Translations under genes and position numbers: made by a program
Notes under the pieces: generated by a model
The model's input: the letters and a program-made list of their open reading frames with translations, nothing else
The model's database searches: none
Told to the model about the DNA's origin: nothing
In this document: piece after piece, positions 27,901-40,153 of the stretch
Numbering within the stretch: position 1 is the first letter of the stretch
Layout: each line of letters begins with the position of its first letter
NCBI RefSeq assembly: GCF_009733815.1
Contig: NZ_WNXY01000001.1
Location: 1 to 64,000 of the forward strand
Direction of reading: 5' to 3'
Length of the DNA stretch: 64,000 nt
Origin: Pseudactinotalea suaedae
GTDB taxonomy: Bacteria; Actinomycetota; Actinomycetes; Actinomycetales; Beutenbergiaceae

Positions 27901-28466
27901 CGGCGCTCGAGGAGCGGCACCGCTTCCTCACCGAGCAGCTCGCGGACCTCAAGAAGTCGCGAGCCGATCTCGAGGAGATCATCCGCGAGATCGACGAGCG
28001 GGTGGAGGTGGTCTTCAGCGAGGCCTACGCCGACACCGCACGCGAGTTCGAGGGCGTCTTCAGCCGGCTGTTCCCGGGTGGTGAGGGCAGGCTGCTGCTG
28101 ACCAACCCGCAGGACATGCTGACCACCGGCATCGAGGTCGAGGCACGCCCGCCGGGCAAGAAGGTCAAGCGGCTCTCGTTGCTGTCCGGCGGTGAGCGCT
28201 CGCTGACGGCGGTCGCGCTGCTGGTCGCGATCTTCAAGGCGCGGCCCAGCCCGTTCTACGTCATGGACGAGGTCGAGGCCGCCCTGGACGACGTCAACCT
28301 CGGCCGCCTGCTCGACATCTTCCGCGAGCTGCAGGAGGACTCCCAGCTGATCGTGGTGACCCACCAGAAGCGCACGATGGAGATCGGGGACGCGCTCTAC
28401 GGCGTGACGATGCGCGGCGACGGCGTCACGACCGTGATCAGCCAACGCCTGCACGAGGCCGTCTGA
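24909..28466 (+). CDS. smc: Chromosome partition protein SMC
   Basis: This is the ATPase of the condensin complex that organises and separates chromosomes. The protein has 1185 residues. The Walker A motif GPNGSGKSN is at 31-39. Long coiled-coil arms rich in Ala, Glu and Arg (about 165-480 and 660-1000) surround a hinge around 490-640 (PGYETALAAALG). The signature LSGGERSLTA is near 1092 and the Walker B YVMDEVEAALDD near 1117. The GTG start puts the ATPase head at residue 3, and a -10 lies six bases upstream. Partner genes scpA and scpB are not in the window. ftsY follows, as is common in actinobacteria. Confidence 0.98.
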   Translation: MHLKTLTLRGFKSFASATTLHLEPGITCVVGPNGSGKSNVVDALAWVMGEQGAKTLRGGAMADVIFAGTSSRPPLGRAEVSLTIDNTDGALPIDYTEVTISRTLFRNGGSEYAINGTSCRLLDIQELLSDTGMGREMHVIVGQGRLDTVLQASPEERRHFIEEAAGVLKHRKRKEKALRKLEAMAGNLARVTDLTGEIRRQLGPLARQAEVARRAQVVQIDLRDAKARLLADDLVQLTATLAQEQADETALRTRRAEVETAQEHARHRLTELESAAAKAAPALSEASDTFYRLSSLRERLRGTASLAAERCRLLGSRTAEPESGRDPDDLDAQAKRARGEEADLALEAEKAQADLQAAVTERQHREAAAAEAEKSLAAVHRGVADRREGLARITGQVAARRSRLEGTEAELTRLRADLESATERARTAQEAFSALEQQVVGSQEGEEGLDAAHEEALQAQERADAEVVQLVEAERAADGDRATWTARRDALELSLARKDATGALLESTDLPGITATLADHVRVEPGYETALAAALGTHADAALADAVEDAVDALRYVRAQEAGQARLVIASDDEHDGDAGEPPSGGVWAVGLVSGAPSVTGTLARLLRGVVVVEDLAAARAAVAAADVVAVTRDGDVLSRTEVRGGSSGGPSVLELHAAHDEAETELAKAVARAEQARFALGPAREAQAAAREEVDRTLSALHASDAELAAVAERLGQLGAATRAANAEIQRITPAIETSERERERYATELAELVERLEIAQREPAEAEADLEGAAAAREETAAAATQARQIETDARLVLRTVEERVRHIRGRAESLERAANAERHARQVAQERARRRAEQAEVADRVRSGAERALAAIDSALALAHRHRERAEAERTARDTEIAEVRTLLDGLGKEHAELTDVVHKDEVARAQQQLRIEQLQQRAVEELGTDPEVLVEEFGPHQLVPAVPQPGEDPDAPLPEPRPYVREEQEKRLRSAERALNQLGRVNPLALEEHAALEERHRFLTEQLADLKKSRADLEEIIREIDERVEVVFSEAYADTAREFEGVFSRLFPGGEGRLLLTNPQDMLTTGIEVEARPPGKKVKRLSLLSGGERSLTAVALLVAIFKARPSPFYVMDEVEAALDDVNLGRLLDIFRELQEDSQLIVVTHQKRTMEIGDALYGVTMRGDGVTTVISQRLHEAV

Positions 28467-28545
28467 GCCTCGACACGGTGACGATTCGGTGAAGGCTCGG
28501 CGCGCCCGGTCCGATCTCCAGGTTCGCGGGTGATACTCGACCACC

Positions 28546-28845
28546 GTGAACCCCTTGATCGTGTCCGTCGTCGCCGTGCTGCTCGCCCTCGTGGTCGTGG
28601 CGGTGCTGGTGCGCAGGCACATCCCCGACTCCGGCCTCGGGACCTGGCTGCGTGAGTCGTTCGGGTCGGTGAAGGCGCGCGAGGAGATCGCAGCGATGCG
28701 CGAGGAGTCCGCACGGCTCGCCGAGCCCGATGCCGAGACCGGCGACCTGCAGGTGAGCGACATCCTCGACATGGCCGAGCCCGGCAACGCCTACCACCGC
28801 CCGGTCGACCTGCGCGAGCTCGTCACCGGTCGCGGCAAGCGCTGA
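28546..28845 (+). CDS. Small single-pass membrane protein between smc and ftsY
   Basis: This 99-residue protein has an N-terminal membrane helix (about residues 4-23) followed by a soluble, charged part with a short coiled-coil-like stretch (KAREEIAAMREESARL) and the motif VSDILDMAEPG. The GTG start is eight bases after GATACT (28532-28537), again suggesting a leaderless or nearly leaderless mRNA. I recognise no family. Its position suggests it could be membrane-linked with SMC or FtsY function, but this is only a guess. Confidence 0.65.
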   Translation: MNPLIVSVVAVLLALVVVAVLVRRHIPDSGLGTWLRESFGSVKAREEIAAMREESARLAEPDAETGDLQVSDILDMAEPGNAYHRPVDLRELVTGRGKR

Positions 28846-28904
28846 CCATTCCCGACTAGCTCCGTCTGGGGCACGCGCCCCGCCTGCGGCACACTGGTGT
28901 CCCT

Positions 28905-30113
28905 ATGGACACGCCAGACATCATCCTTGCCGCCATCGGCGCGCTCGCCGTCCTCGCCGGCGGCGGGTTCGCGCTGCTCCGGGGCCGCTCGCGCGGTTCC
29001 TCGACGAGCGAGCAGCCGCCCACCACCCAGGGACGGGTCGACGAGCCCGGCGAGCCCGCCGACGGCGGTGTCCTCACCGAGGAGCGCCCCGCCGGCGCAC
29101 CGGCGGGGGAGAGCGACCCGGCCGGAGCGGGCTCCGCCGTCCTCGAGACACCGGTCGAGCCGGTCGTGGACAGGCCCGAGTCCGCGGCCGGGCGACTGGT
29201 CCGCCTGCGGGAGCGGCTCTCGCGCTCCGGTGCGCTCGGACGCACGATCCTCGGCCTGCTCTCCCGCGACAAGCTGAGCACCGCGGACTGGGAGGAAATC
29301 GAGGAGTCGCTGCTCCTCGCCGACCTCGGCACCGGCCCCACCGACGAGCTGGTCGAGGCGTTGCGCACCCGCGTCCAGGTCGAGGGCACCTCCGATCCCG
29401 CCGTCGCGCGCGAGCTGTTGCGATCGGAGCTGCTCAAGCTCGTCGACCCGGGCATGGACCGCCGGATCGCCGCCACGCCCGTGCTCGGCGACGACGGCCA
29501 GAGCCACCCCGCGACGATCCTCATGGTGGGCGTCAACGGCACCGGCAAGACCACCACCGTGGGCAAGCTCGCCCGGTTGCTCGTGGCCGAGGACAAGGAC
29601 GTCGTGCTCGGCGCCGCCGACACCTTCCGCGCCGCCGCGGCCGACCAGCTCGCCACCTGGGGCCAGCGCGTCGGCGTGCCGGTGATCCGCTCCGAGCGTG
29701 ACAGCGCCGACCCCGCCGCCGTGGCCTTCGACGCCGTCAAGGCCGGGCGTGAGAACGGCGTCGACGTCGTGATCGTCGACACCGCCGGGCGGCTGCAGAA
29801 CAAGGCCGGCCTCATGGACGAGCTGGGCAAGATCAAGCGTGTCATCTCCAAGCAGGCACCCGTGCAGGAGGTGCTGCTCGTGCTCGACGCGACCACGGGG
29901 CAGAACGGCATGCGGCAGGCCCAGGTCTTCGCCGAGGTGGTCGACGTGACCGGCATCGTGCTGACCAAGCTCGACGGGACCGCCAAGGGCGGCATCGTCG
30001 TCGCCGTCCAGCGCGAGCTCGGCGTCCCGGTCAAGCTGGTCGGCCTGGGGGAGGGCCCCGACGACCTCGCGCCGTTCGACCCCGAAGCATTCGTGGACGC
30101 CATCGTCTCGTGA
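28905..30113 (+). CDS. ftsY: Signal recognition particle receptor FtsY
   Basis: This membrane-associated GTPase docks ribosome-SRP complexes at the translocon. The protein has 402 residues. It starts with a membrane helix (about 5-24), unlike the amphipathic helix of E. coli FtsY but usual in actinobacteria. An acidic, Pro/Gly-rich linker up to about 90 and the NG domain follow. The P loop GVNGTGKTTT is at about 209, DTAGRLQNK at about 291, and TKLDGTAKGG later. Its partner Ffh is encoded at 33767. Confidence 0.97.
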   Translation: MDTPDIILAAIGALAVLAGGGFALLRGRSRGSSTSEQPPTTQGRVDEPGEPADGGVLTEERPAGAPAGESDPAGAGSAVLETPVEPVVDRPESAAGRLVRLRERLSRSGALGRTILGLLSRDKLSTADWEEIEESLLLADLGTGPTDELVEALRTRVQVEGTSDPAVARELLRSELLKLVDPGMDRRIAATPVLGDDGQSHPATILMVGVNGTGKTTTVGKLARLLVAEDKDVVLGAADTFRAAAADQLATWGQRVGVPVIRSERDSADPAAVAFDAVKAGRENGVDVVIVDTAGRLQNKAGLMDELGKIKRVISKQAPVQEVLLVLDATTGQNGMRQAQVFAEVVDVTGIVLTKLDGTAKGGIVVAVQRELGVPVKLVGLGEGPDDLAPFDPEAFVDAIVS

Positions 30114-30165
30114 TGTGGACGACACGCTGACCTCGAAACACACCGTTCACGAGGAACTGGATTCC

Positions 30166-30181
30166 GTCACACGCCCGTAAC
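30166..30181. promoter_or_regulatory. GlnR-like box upstream of amtB-glnB-glnD
   Basis: GTCAC-acgccc-GTAAC resembles the actinobacterial GlnR site GTnAC-N6-GAAAC with one mismatch. It stands about 90 bp before amtB, a gene normally under GlnR or AmtR control. A GAAAC also occurs at 30135-30139. The remainder of the 155-bp gap shows no clear -35/-10 pair. Confidence 0.4.
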
Positions 30182-30268
30182 AGCGGCGGCGCCCCAGAGA
30201 AATCCGCCTGCCCGACGCTGTTCCCATCCCGGCCTCCCCCCACCGCGTCGGGCTCGAAAGGCGGATTG

Positions 30269-33634
<3,366 letters not shown>

Positions 33635-33766
33635 CGGCTCCCGTTCGCGGTCGAGCTCGGTGAGCGCCGACCACCGGGCTCGACGCCGGGAGCCGGGCAC
33701 GGGTGAGGGAGCACAGGGCCCGCCGTTATCCTGAACGGCAGCACCCCGACCCTAAGGACCGCCTGC

Positions 33767-35347
33767 GTGTTCGCCTCACTCTCCGACCGCCTGTCCGCGA
33801 CGTTCAAGAACCTGCGCGGCAAGGGACGCCTGTCCGAGGCCGATGTCGACAAGACCGTCTCGGAGATCCGCCGCGCCCTGCTCGACGCCGACGTCGCCGT
33901 GCCCGCCGTCCGCGCCTTCACCGGCGCGGTGCGCGAGCGCGCGATGTCCTCCGAGGTCTCGGAGGCGCTGAACCCGGCGCAGCAGGTGCTGAAGATCGTC
34001 AACGAGCAGCTGATCGAGATCCTCGGCGGCGAGGCACGCGAGCTCCGGTTCGCCAAGCGTCCGCCGACCGTCATCATGCTCGCGGGTCTGCAGGGCGCCG
34101 GCAAGACGACCCTCGCGGGCAAGCTCGGCAAGTGGCTGCGGGAGCAGGGGCACACGCCGCTGCTCGTGGCCTCCGACCTGCAGCGCCCCAACGCGGTCAC
34201 GCAGCTCCAGGTCGTCGGTGGTCAGGCGGGTGTGCCGGTCTGGGCGCCCGAGCCGGGCAACGGCGTCGGCGACCCCGTCCAGGTGGCCCGCTCCGGCCTC
34301 GAGCACGCCCGCGAGCAGTACCACGACGTCGTCGTCGTCGACACCGCGGGTCGCCTCGGTGTCGATGCCGAGATGATGCAGCAGGCGCGCGACATCCGTG
34401 ACGCCACGCAGCCGGACGAGATCCTCTTCGTCGTCGACGCGATGATCGGTCAGGACGCCGTCACGACCGCCGAGGCGTTCCGCGACGGGGTCGGTTTCAG
34501 CGGTGTTGTGCTCTCCAAGCTCGACGGCGATGCTCGTGGTGGTGCGGCGCTCTCGATCCGGACCGTCACCGGGCAGCCGGTGCTGTTCGCCTCCACCGGT
34601 GAGAAGCTCACCGACTTCGAGCGGTTCCACCCCGACCGGATGGCCTCGCGCATCCTCGACATGGGTGACCTGCTGACGCTGATCGAGCAGGCCGAGAAGG
34701 CGTTCGACGAGAAGCAGGCCGCCGAGATGGGCCGCAAGCTCTCCGGCGAGGACGACTTCACGCTGCAGGACTTCATGGACTACATGCGGCAGCTGCGCCA
34801 GCTGGGGTCGATGAAGAAGATGCTCGGGATGCTGCCCGGCATGGGACAGCTGCGCGAGCAGCTCGAGAACTTCGACGAGCGCGAGGTCGACCGCGTCGAG
34901 GCGATGATCAACTCGATGACCCCGGCCGAGCGTGCCAACCCCAAGATCATCAACGGATCCCGCCGCTCGCGGATCGCACGCGGCTCCGGCTCCACCGTCT
35001 CCGACATCAACGGGCTGCTCGACCGGTTCGACCAGGCCAAGACGATGATGCGCTCGATGGCCCGCAACGGCGGCGCGATGGGCGGCAAGGGCCCGATGGG
35101 CATGGGCGGGCTCCCCGGGGGCGGCAAGAAGAGCAAGGGCCGCATGGCTCCGCCGCCGCGCACGAAGAAGGGCAAGTCCGGCAACCCGGCCAAGCGTGCC
35201 CAGCAGGAGCGGGAGGCGGCCGAGCGGGCCGCGGCAGCGGGCACGTCGCAGCCGGGCTCGGCGTTCGGGCTCCAGCAGGACGCCGATCAGGTCGACCCGA
35301 GCTCGCTGCAGCTGCCTGCCGGGTTCGACAAGATGTTCGGACGCTGA
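33767..35347 (+). CDS. ffh: Signal recognition particle protein Ffh (SRP54)
   Basis: It binds signal sequences on ribosomes and the 4.5S RNA. The protein has 526 residues. Domains: N (1-90), G with the P loop GLQGAGKTT at about 106, DTAGRLGVDAEM and SKLDGDARGG, then a methionine-rich M domain (about 330-450: MKKMLGMLPGMGQ, MINSMTPAER, RIARGSGS). A low-complexity Gly/Met/Lys and Ala/Glu tail of about 80 residues closes the protein. The GTG at 33767 is about 35 bp downstream of TATCCT (33727-33732), a likely -10. The SRP RNA gene is not in the window. Confidence 0.97.
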   Translation: MFASLSDRLSATFKNLRGKGRLSEADVDKTVSEIRRALLDADVAVPAVRAFTGAVRERAMSSEVSEALNPAQQVLKIVNEQLIEILGGEARELRFAKRPPTVIMLAGLQGAGKTTLAGKLGKWLREQGHTPLLVASDLQRPNAVTQLQVVGGQAGVPVWAPEPGNGVGDPVQVARSGLEHAREQYHDVVVVDTAGRLGVDAEMMQQARDIRDATQPDEILFVVDAMIGQDAVTTAEAFRDGVGFSGVVLSKLDGDARGGAALSIRTVTGQPVLFASTGEKLTDFERFHPDRMASRILDMGDLLTLIEQAEKAFDEKQAAEMGRKLSGEDDFTLQDFMDYMRQLRQLGSMKKMLGMLPGMGQLREQLENFDEREVDRVEAMINSMTPAERANPKIINGSRRSRIARGSGSTVSDINGLLDRFDQAKTMMRSMARNGGAMGGKGPMGMGGLPGGGKKSKGRMAPPPRTKKGKSGNPAKRAQQEREAAERAAAAGTSQPGSAFGLQQDADQVDPSSLQLPAGFDKMFGR

Positions 35348-35377
35348 CGGCGATCGAGCGTCCCCGCCGGGGGAGTG

Positions 35378-35401
35378 CCGCACCGCGCTGTCATGGTGCG
35401 G
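35378..35401 (+). terminator. Weak hairpin after ffh
   Basis: CCGCACC (35378-35384) and GGTGCGG (35395-35401) pair over 7 bp with a 10-nt loop, 30 bp after the ffh stop. CAGAAT at 35415-35420 just beyond may be the -10 of the rpsP operon, though I find no matching -35. The rest of the 206-bp gap shows nothing else. Confidence 0.35.
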
Positions 35402-35553
35402 GGCCACCTCATGGCAGAATGACCCGCTGAACCCGCTCGGTCCCGGCCCTCTCACCGGTACCGGCGTGTCCACCGGGCCCTGAGGCCGCCGAGTCCCAAC
35501 CGGCGCAGCGCGCGGGCCCAACCAAACCTTGAACCCCAGGAGTGAGCCAGAAC

Positions 35554-36045
35554 GTGGCTGTCAAGATTCGTCTCAAGCGCTTCGGCAAGACCCATGCGCC
35601 CTACTACCGTGTCGTCGTCGCCGACTCGCGCACCAAGCGCGATGGTCGAGTGATCGAGGAGATCGGCAAGTACCACCCCACCGAGGAGCCCTCGCTCATC
35701 GACATCGATGGTGAGCGTGCGCGGTACTGGCTCGGTGTCGGCGCACAGCCGAGCGAGCAGGTCCTCGCACTCCTCAAGGTCACCGGTGACTGGCAGACCT
35801 TCAAGGGTCTCCCGGGCGCCGAGGGCACCCTGCGGACCGCCGAGCCCAAGGGCGCCGCTGCGGACGCCGTGGCCGCCGCCGAGGCGGAGGCCGAGCTGAA
35901 GAAGGCTGCCGCGTCGGAGGCCAAGGCCGCCGCTGCTGCCGAGGCGAAGGCTGCTGCCGACGCCGAGGCGAAGGCCGCTGCTGAGGCCGAGGCTCCCGCC
36001 GAGGAGACCGAGGCCGAGGCTCCCGCCGAGGACAAGAACGCCTGA
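35554..36045 (+). CDS. rpsP: Small ribosomal subunit protein bS16 with long acidic tail
   Basis: This is a component of the 30S subunit. The first 85 or so residues are the conserved bS16 domain ([41 protein letters not shown]). The remaining 75 residues are an Ala/Glu/Lys-rich repeat tail, giving 163 residues in all; the tail is common in actinobacteria. The GTG at 35554 is chosen because AGGAG ends 11 bases upstream. An in-frame GTG at 35542 overlaps that site. It starts the rpsP-khpA-rimM-trmD operon. Confidence 0.96.
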   Translation: MAVKIRLKRFGKTHAPYYRVVVADSRTKRDGRVIEEIGKYHPTEEPSLIDIDGERARYWLGVGAQPSEQVLALLKVTGDWQTFKGLPGAEGTLRTAEPKGAAADAVAAAEAEAELKKAAASEAKAAAAAEAKAAADAEAKAAAEAEAPAEETEAEAPAEDKNA

Positions 36046-36284
36046 TGCTGGCTGACGCGCTCGAGCACCTCGTGCGGGGCATCGTGGACAACCCCGACGA
36101 TGTCGAGGTCAGCTCTCGCACGCTCCGGCGTGGCGAGCTGCTGGAGGTCCGCGTGAACCCGTCCGACCTCGGGCGCGTCATCGGCCGCAACGGCCGCACG
36201 GCACGCGCGCTCCGCACCGTGATCGACGCGCTCTCGCGCTCGGGTCCGGTGCGGGTCGACGTCGTGGACACCGACCGCCGCTAG
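36045..36284 (+). CDS. khpA: KH-domain RNA-binding protein KhpA
   Basis: This 79-residue protein with a type II KH domain has its RNA-binding GxxG loop as IGRNGRTA. The gene starts on the last base of the rpsP stop. In other bacteria KhpA partners with KhpB in small-RNA and cell-division control. The position between rpsP and rimM is conserved. Confidence 0.93.
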   Translation: MLADALEHLVRGIVDNPDDVEVSSRTLRRGELLEVRVNPSDLGRVIGRNGRTARALRTVIDALSRSGPVRVDVVDTDRR

Positions 36285-36286
36285 GG

Positions 36287-36820
36287 ATGGACGAGCTCGA
36301 CAAGGTTCGGGTGGCCACGCTCGCCGCGGCCCACGGCCTCAAGGGCGACGTGAAGCTGCGGCTGCACACCGACGATCCTGCGACCCGCCTCGTGCCGGGA
36401 ACGCGCTTCGACACCGACCCGGCCGACGTCGGACCGCTGGAGCTGACCGCCGTCGTCGAGCACAGCGGCTCCACCTACGCCCGGTTCGCCGGGTACGCCG
36501 ACCGCACAGCGGTCGAGGCGCTCCGCGGCGTCGTGCTTCTCGCCGACCGTGAGAACGAGGACGACGCGTGGTATCCCGAGCAGCTCGCCGGCCTGGAGGC
36601 CCGCCGGCCGGACGGCACCGTGATCGGCACCGTCGCCGGCGTGCAGCACCTGCCCGCCCACGACGTGCTGCTGCTGACCGAGCCCGACGGCGCCCGCACC
36701 CTGGTCCCGTTCGTGACCGCGATCGTGCCCGTGGTCGACGTCGAGGGCGGCTTCGTGGTCATCGACCCGCCGCTGGGGCTGCTGGCGGCTGATCCGAGCC
36801 CGGACTCCGCCGAGGAGTGA
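36287..36820 (+). CDS. rimM: Ribosome maturation factor RimM
   Basis: It assists late assembly of the 30S head together with uS19. There are 177 residues. The N-terminal RimM barrel ([20 protein letters not shown]) and the C-terminal PRC-like barrel ([27 protein letters not shown]) are clear. It is two bases after khpA and one base before trmD. Confidence 0.96.
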   Translation: MDELDKVRVATLAAAHGLKGDVKLRLHTDDPATRLVPGTRFDTDPADVGPLELTAVVEHSGSTYARFAGYADRTAVEALRGVVLLADRENEDDAWYPEQLAGLEARRPDGTVIGTVAGVQHLPAHDVLLLTEPDGARTLVPFVTAIVPVVDVEGGFVVIDPPLGLLAADPSPDSAEE

Positions 36821-36821
36821 C

Positions 36822-38078
36822 ATGACCGCCAGGATCGACGTCGTCTCGATCTTCCCGGACTACCTGGCTCCGCTGGATCTCTCGCTCGTCGGCAAGGCCC
36901 GGCAGCGGGGACTGGTCGACATCGCCGTGCACGACCTGCGCGCATGGACCAGCGACCGGCACCGCACGGTCGACGACACCCCGTTCGGTGGGGGCGCCGG
37001 CATGGTGATGCGCCCGGACGTCTGGGGCCAGGCGCTCGACGCGGTGCTCGATCCCGGCGGCGGAGCACGCCCGAGCGGTCGGGTGCTGCTGGTCCCGACC
37101 CCCGCCGGGGAGCCGTTCACCCAACGCATCGCCGAGGAGCTCGCCGGCGTGCTCGCCGACGGCGGCCAGATCGCGGTCGCGTGCGGCCGGTACGAAGGCA
37201 TCGACTCCCGGGTCACCGAGCACTACGCCGCCCACCAGGACGTGCAGGTGCGCGAGGTCTCGATCGGCGACTACGTGCTCAACGGCGGCGAGGTCGCCGC
37301 GCTGGTGGTGATCGAGGCCGTGGTGCGGCTGCTGCCCGGCGTGCTCGGCAACGCGGCCTCGGTGGTCGAGGAGTCGCACGGTGCCGACGGCCTGCTCGAG
37401 CACCCCAGCTACACCCAGCCTCCCGTGTGGCGCGGTCTCGAGGTGCCCGAGATCCTGCGCTCCGGCGACCACGGGCGGATCGCCGACTGGCGACGCGAGC
37501 GCGCGGTCGAGCGGACCGCCCGCGTGCGCCCCGACCTGCTCGCCGCGCACCCCGCGACCGTGCGCGCTGCCCGCAAGGGCGACGCCGAGGTGCTCGCCGA
37601 CCTGGCGGCCGCGACCTTCCGCCTCGCCTGCCCGCCGGACATGTCCGAGGAGGACATGGCCGCGTACGTGCGGGAGCACCTGACGCTCGAGCGGTTCCGT
37701 GGCTATCTCAGGGACAAGCACAGGTGGCTGCTCCTCGCCGAGGTGGCGGGCGCCGTCGTCGGCTACACGATGAGCATCGCGGGGGAGCCCGTCGACCCCG
37801 AGATCGCGGCAGCGGTCCCCACCCGGCCCACGGCCGAGCTCAGCAAGTTCTACGTCCGCGCCGCCCTGCACCGCAGCGGCGCGGCGTCGGCACTCATGGA
37901 CGCCACGCTCGCGACGGCGCGTGAGCGCGGGCTGCCCGGCATCTGGCTCGGCGTCCACGGTCAGAACGAGCGCGCCAAGCGGTTCTACCGCAAGCACGGC
38001 TTCGCGCGGCTCGGCGGACGCACCTTCACGGTGGGCAGCCGGCGCGAGAGCGACGACGTGATGTACCGCACCCTGTAG
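36822..38078 (+). CDS. trmD: tRNA (guanine-N1)-methyltransferase TrmD fused to a GNAT acetyltransferase domain
   Basis: Residues 1-240 are a complete TrmD, which methylates G37 of tRNAs with S-adenosylmethionine to prevent frameshifting. Visible motifs are the N-terminal [28 protein letters not shown] and [10 protein letters not shown]. The protein continues without a stop into a 177-residue GNAT domain (242-418; DNA from 37545). That domain contains [22 protein letters not shown] as the acetyl-CoA binding region (motif R/H-x-x-G-x-A) and a late RFYRKHGF. Normal TrmD is 230-270 residues. The GNAT substrate is unknown, possibly ribosomal given the operon. Confidence 0.94.
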   Translation: MTARIDVVSIFPDYLAPLDLSLVGKARQRGLVDIAVHDLRAWTSDRHRTVDDTPFGGGAGMVMRPDVWGQALDAVLDPGGGARPSGRVLLVPTPAGEPFTQRIAEELAGVLADGGQIAVACGRYEGIDSRVTEHYAAHQDVQVREVSIGDYVLNGGEVAALVVIEAVVRLLPGVLGNAASVVEESHGADGLLEHPSYTQPPVWRGLEVPEILRSGDHGRIADWRRERAVERTARVRPDLLAAHPATVRAARKGDAEVLADLAAATFRLACPPDMSEEDMAAYVREHLTLERFRGYLRDKHRWLLLAEVAGAVVGYTMSIAGEPVDPEIAAAVPTRPTAELSKFYVRAALHRSGAASALMDATLATARERGLPGIWLGVHGQNERAKRFYRKHGFARLGGRTFTVGSRRESDDVMYRTL

Positions 38079-38262
38079 CCCACCCGATTTCTGTGGGGCA
38101 GGGTGGTGTGGCAGACTTGCGCGGTCATCCGATGCGCCAACCAGCTCTGCCACAGGGGAGCGGTGAGAACGCGCACGGAGCAAACCTCAGACTCGGCGGC
38201 CCGCACGACTCGGCCGCCCAGATATTCGCGGGTGACCTGTGGCAGTCGTGGGAAGGCACATC

Positions 38263-38619
38263 ATGCAGAAGCTGGACGCTGTCGACGCCGTCTCGTTGCG
38301 GGAGGTCCCGGCCTTTCGAGCCGGAGACACCCTCAAGGTCGGCGTGAACATCATCGAAGGTAGCCGCAGCCGTATCCAGGTCTTCCAGGGCGTCGTGATC
38401 AGCCGCTCGGGCGCCGGTGTGCGTGAGACCTTCACGGTCCGCAAGGTGTCCTTCGGCGTCGGCGTGGAGCGCACCTTCCCGCTGCACTCGCCCACGGTCG
38501 ACCACATCGAGGTCGTTTCGCGCGGCGCCGTGCGCCGCGCCAAGCTGTACTACCTGCGTGGTCGCAGCGGCAAGGCCGCCAAGATCCGTGAGCGCCGCGA
38601 GCCCACCTCCGCCAGCTGA
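38263..38619 (+). CDS. rplS: Large ribosomal subunit protein bL19
   Basis: This is a 50S component at the 30S interface. There are 118 residues with [26 protein letters not shown] and the basic C-terminus [19 protein letters not shown]. The ATG at 38263 follows GGAAGG; a longer frame from 38239 would place that site in the coding region. The 184-bp gap before it, after trmD, shows only a CCCACCC/GTGGGG-like pairing near 38080-38098 and no clear promoter. Confidence 0.97.
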   Translation: MQKLDAVDAVSLREVPAFRAGDTLKVGVNIIEGSRSRIQVFQGVVISRSGAGVRETFTVRKVSFGVGVERTFPLHSPTVDHIEVVSRGAVRRAKLYYLRGRSGKAAKIRERREPTSAS

Positions 38620-38620
38620 G

Positions 38621-39418
38621 GTGAACGACCGCCGGGCCGGTGAGCTCGCCGAGGAGGGCGAGAGCCGGCACTCCGACGACGCGAACCTCGACGCCGAGCA
38701 CGGTGACCACGGCGAGGAGACCGCCGAGGATCGCGACGACCAGGTTCCCGCCAGGCGCCGGAACCCCGTCGTCGCGTTCCTGCGCGAGGTCGTCATCGTG
38801 CTGGTCTCGGCGCTCGCGATCTCGCTGGTGCTCAAGACTTTCCTGATCCAGCCGTTCTACATCCCGAGCGTCTCGATGGAGACCACGCTGGACGTGGGCG
38901 ACCGGATCGTCGTCAACAAGCTGGCCCCCGGCCCGTTCGACGTCGAGCGCGGCGACATCGTCGTGTTCCTCGACCCCGGCGGCTGGCTCGAGGGTGAGCC
39001 CGTCCCGGAGCTGAGCCCGGTGGAGACGGCGCTCACCTGGGTGGGGCTGCTGCCGGAGAACGCCGGCCAGCACCTCGTCAAGCGGGTCATCGGGGTCGCC
39101 GGCGACCACGTGGTCTGCTGCGACGACGACGGGCTGATCACGGTCAACGGGGTGGCCATCGAGGAGCCCTACGTCATCGACGGTGCCGCCCCGAGCGAGC
39201 GCCCCTTCGACGTCGTGGTGCCCGCCGACCATCTCTGGGTGATGGGCGACAACCGGCCGCAGTCCGCGGACTCGCGCTTCCACGAGGACTCCGCGACCGG
39301 TGGGTTCGTGCCGATCCGCAACGTCGTCGGACGCGTGTTCGTGATCCTGTGGCCGTTCGAGCACCTCACGTGGATCGAGCGACCCGACGAGACGTTCGCC
39401 GACGTCCCGGACGAGTGA
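38621..39418 (+). CDS. lepB: Signal peptidase I
   Basis: It cleaves signal peptides outside the membrane. There are 265 residues. A 50-residue very acidic cytoplasmic tail precedes one membrane helix (about 51-72). The catalytic serine is in PSVSMETTL (Ser85) and the general-base lysine in HLVKRVIG (Lys154). [11 protein letters not shown] and an insertion with a CC pair (VVCCDDD) follow. The GTG at 38621, one base after the rplS stop, is the only start codon before the helix; no ribosome site is evident, so coupling to rplS is likely. Confidence 0.94.
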   Translation: MNDRRAGELAEEGESRHSDDANLDAEHGDHGEETAEDRDDQVPARRRNPVVAFLREVVIVLVSALAISLVLKTFLIQPFYIPSVSMETTLDVGDRIVVNKLAPGPFDVERGDIVVFLDPGGWLEGEPVPELSPVETALTWVGLLPENAGQHLVKRVIGVAGDHVVCCDDDGLITVNGVAIEEPYVIDGAAPSERPFDVVVPADHLWVMGDNRPQSADSRFHEDSATGGFVPIRNVVGRVFVILWPFEHLTWIERPDETFADVPDE

Positions 39419-40146
39419 CCAGCAAGCCTCCTTCCCGTCGGCTGGAGCGCGAGCTGATCGCGAGCGGCCACCGGTTCGTCGCGGGCATGGACGAGGTCGG
39501 CCGCGGCGCGCTCGCCGGCCCGGTCACCGTGGGCGTGGTCGTGGTGGACGAGAGCACCGGCCGCACCCCGGCACGGTTGCGGGACTCCAAGCTGCTGCGC
39601 CCCGCCGTGCGGGAGCGGCTCTGCGACCCGATCCGCCGCTGGGCGGTGGCGAGCGCCGTCGGCCACTCCTCGCCCGAGGAGATCGACCGGTACGGCATCA
39701 TCGCGGCGCTCCGCATCGCCGGCACCCGCGCGCTGCACCAGATGAGGGGCGCCGGGATCGCGCCGGACGTCGTCGTGCTCGACGGCAACCACGACTGGCT
39801 GACGCACCCGCCCCACCTGCCGCCGCTGCCCGTGACCGGCCAGGGCGTGCCGGTGATCACGCGCATCAAGGGTGATCTCACCGTGACGGCGATCGCCGCC
39901 GCGAGCGTGCTGGCCAAGACCGAGCGGGACGCGCTGATGGTGCAGCTGCACGAGCAGCAGCCGCGGTACGGCTGGCTGGGGAACAAGGGCTACTCCGCGC
40001 CCGAGCACACGGCGGCGCTGCGCGAGCACGGCCCGTGCGAGCTGCACCGGCGGAGCTGGTCGCTGCCGCTGACCGAGGGCTACGTCGCCGACGAGCTGGA
40101 CCTGGAGGTCGACGGCGGGACCGTGCTCAGGTGGGAAGGGGCATGA
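39415..40146 (+). CDS. rnhB: Ribonuclease HII
   Basis: It removes RNA from RNA/DNA hybrids and single ribonucleotides from DNA. There are 243 residues. The DEVGRG motif with Asp26 and Glu27 and the later SVLAKTERD are present. The GTG overlaps the lepB stop (GTGA). The longer frame upstream belongs to lepB. Confidence 0.96.
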   Translation: MTSKPPSRRLERELIASGHRFVAGMDEVGRGALAGPVTVGVVVVDESTGRTPARLRDSKLLRPAVRERLCDPIRRWAVASAVGHSSPEEIDRYGIIAALRIAGTRALHQMRGAGIAPDVVVLDGNHDWLTHPPHLPPLPVTGQGVPVITRIKGDLTVTAIAAASVLAKTERDALMVQLHEQQPRYGWLGNKGYSAPEHTAALREHGPCELHRRSWSLPLTEGYVADELDLEVDGGTVLRWEGA

Positions 40147-40153
40147 TGGTCTC

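Noticed and set aside
24588-28787. Open frame of about 1400 codons on the minus strand opposite smc
   Set aside because: Shadow of the smc coding sequence caused by high GC at third positions; the composition is low-complexity Gly/Leu/Arg and no motif is visible.
33635-33766. A displaced ACT domain after glnD
   Set aside because: No frame in this 132-bp gap encodes ACT-like sequence; it contains only a GC-rich spacer and the TATCCT -10 for ffh.
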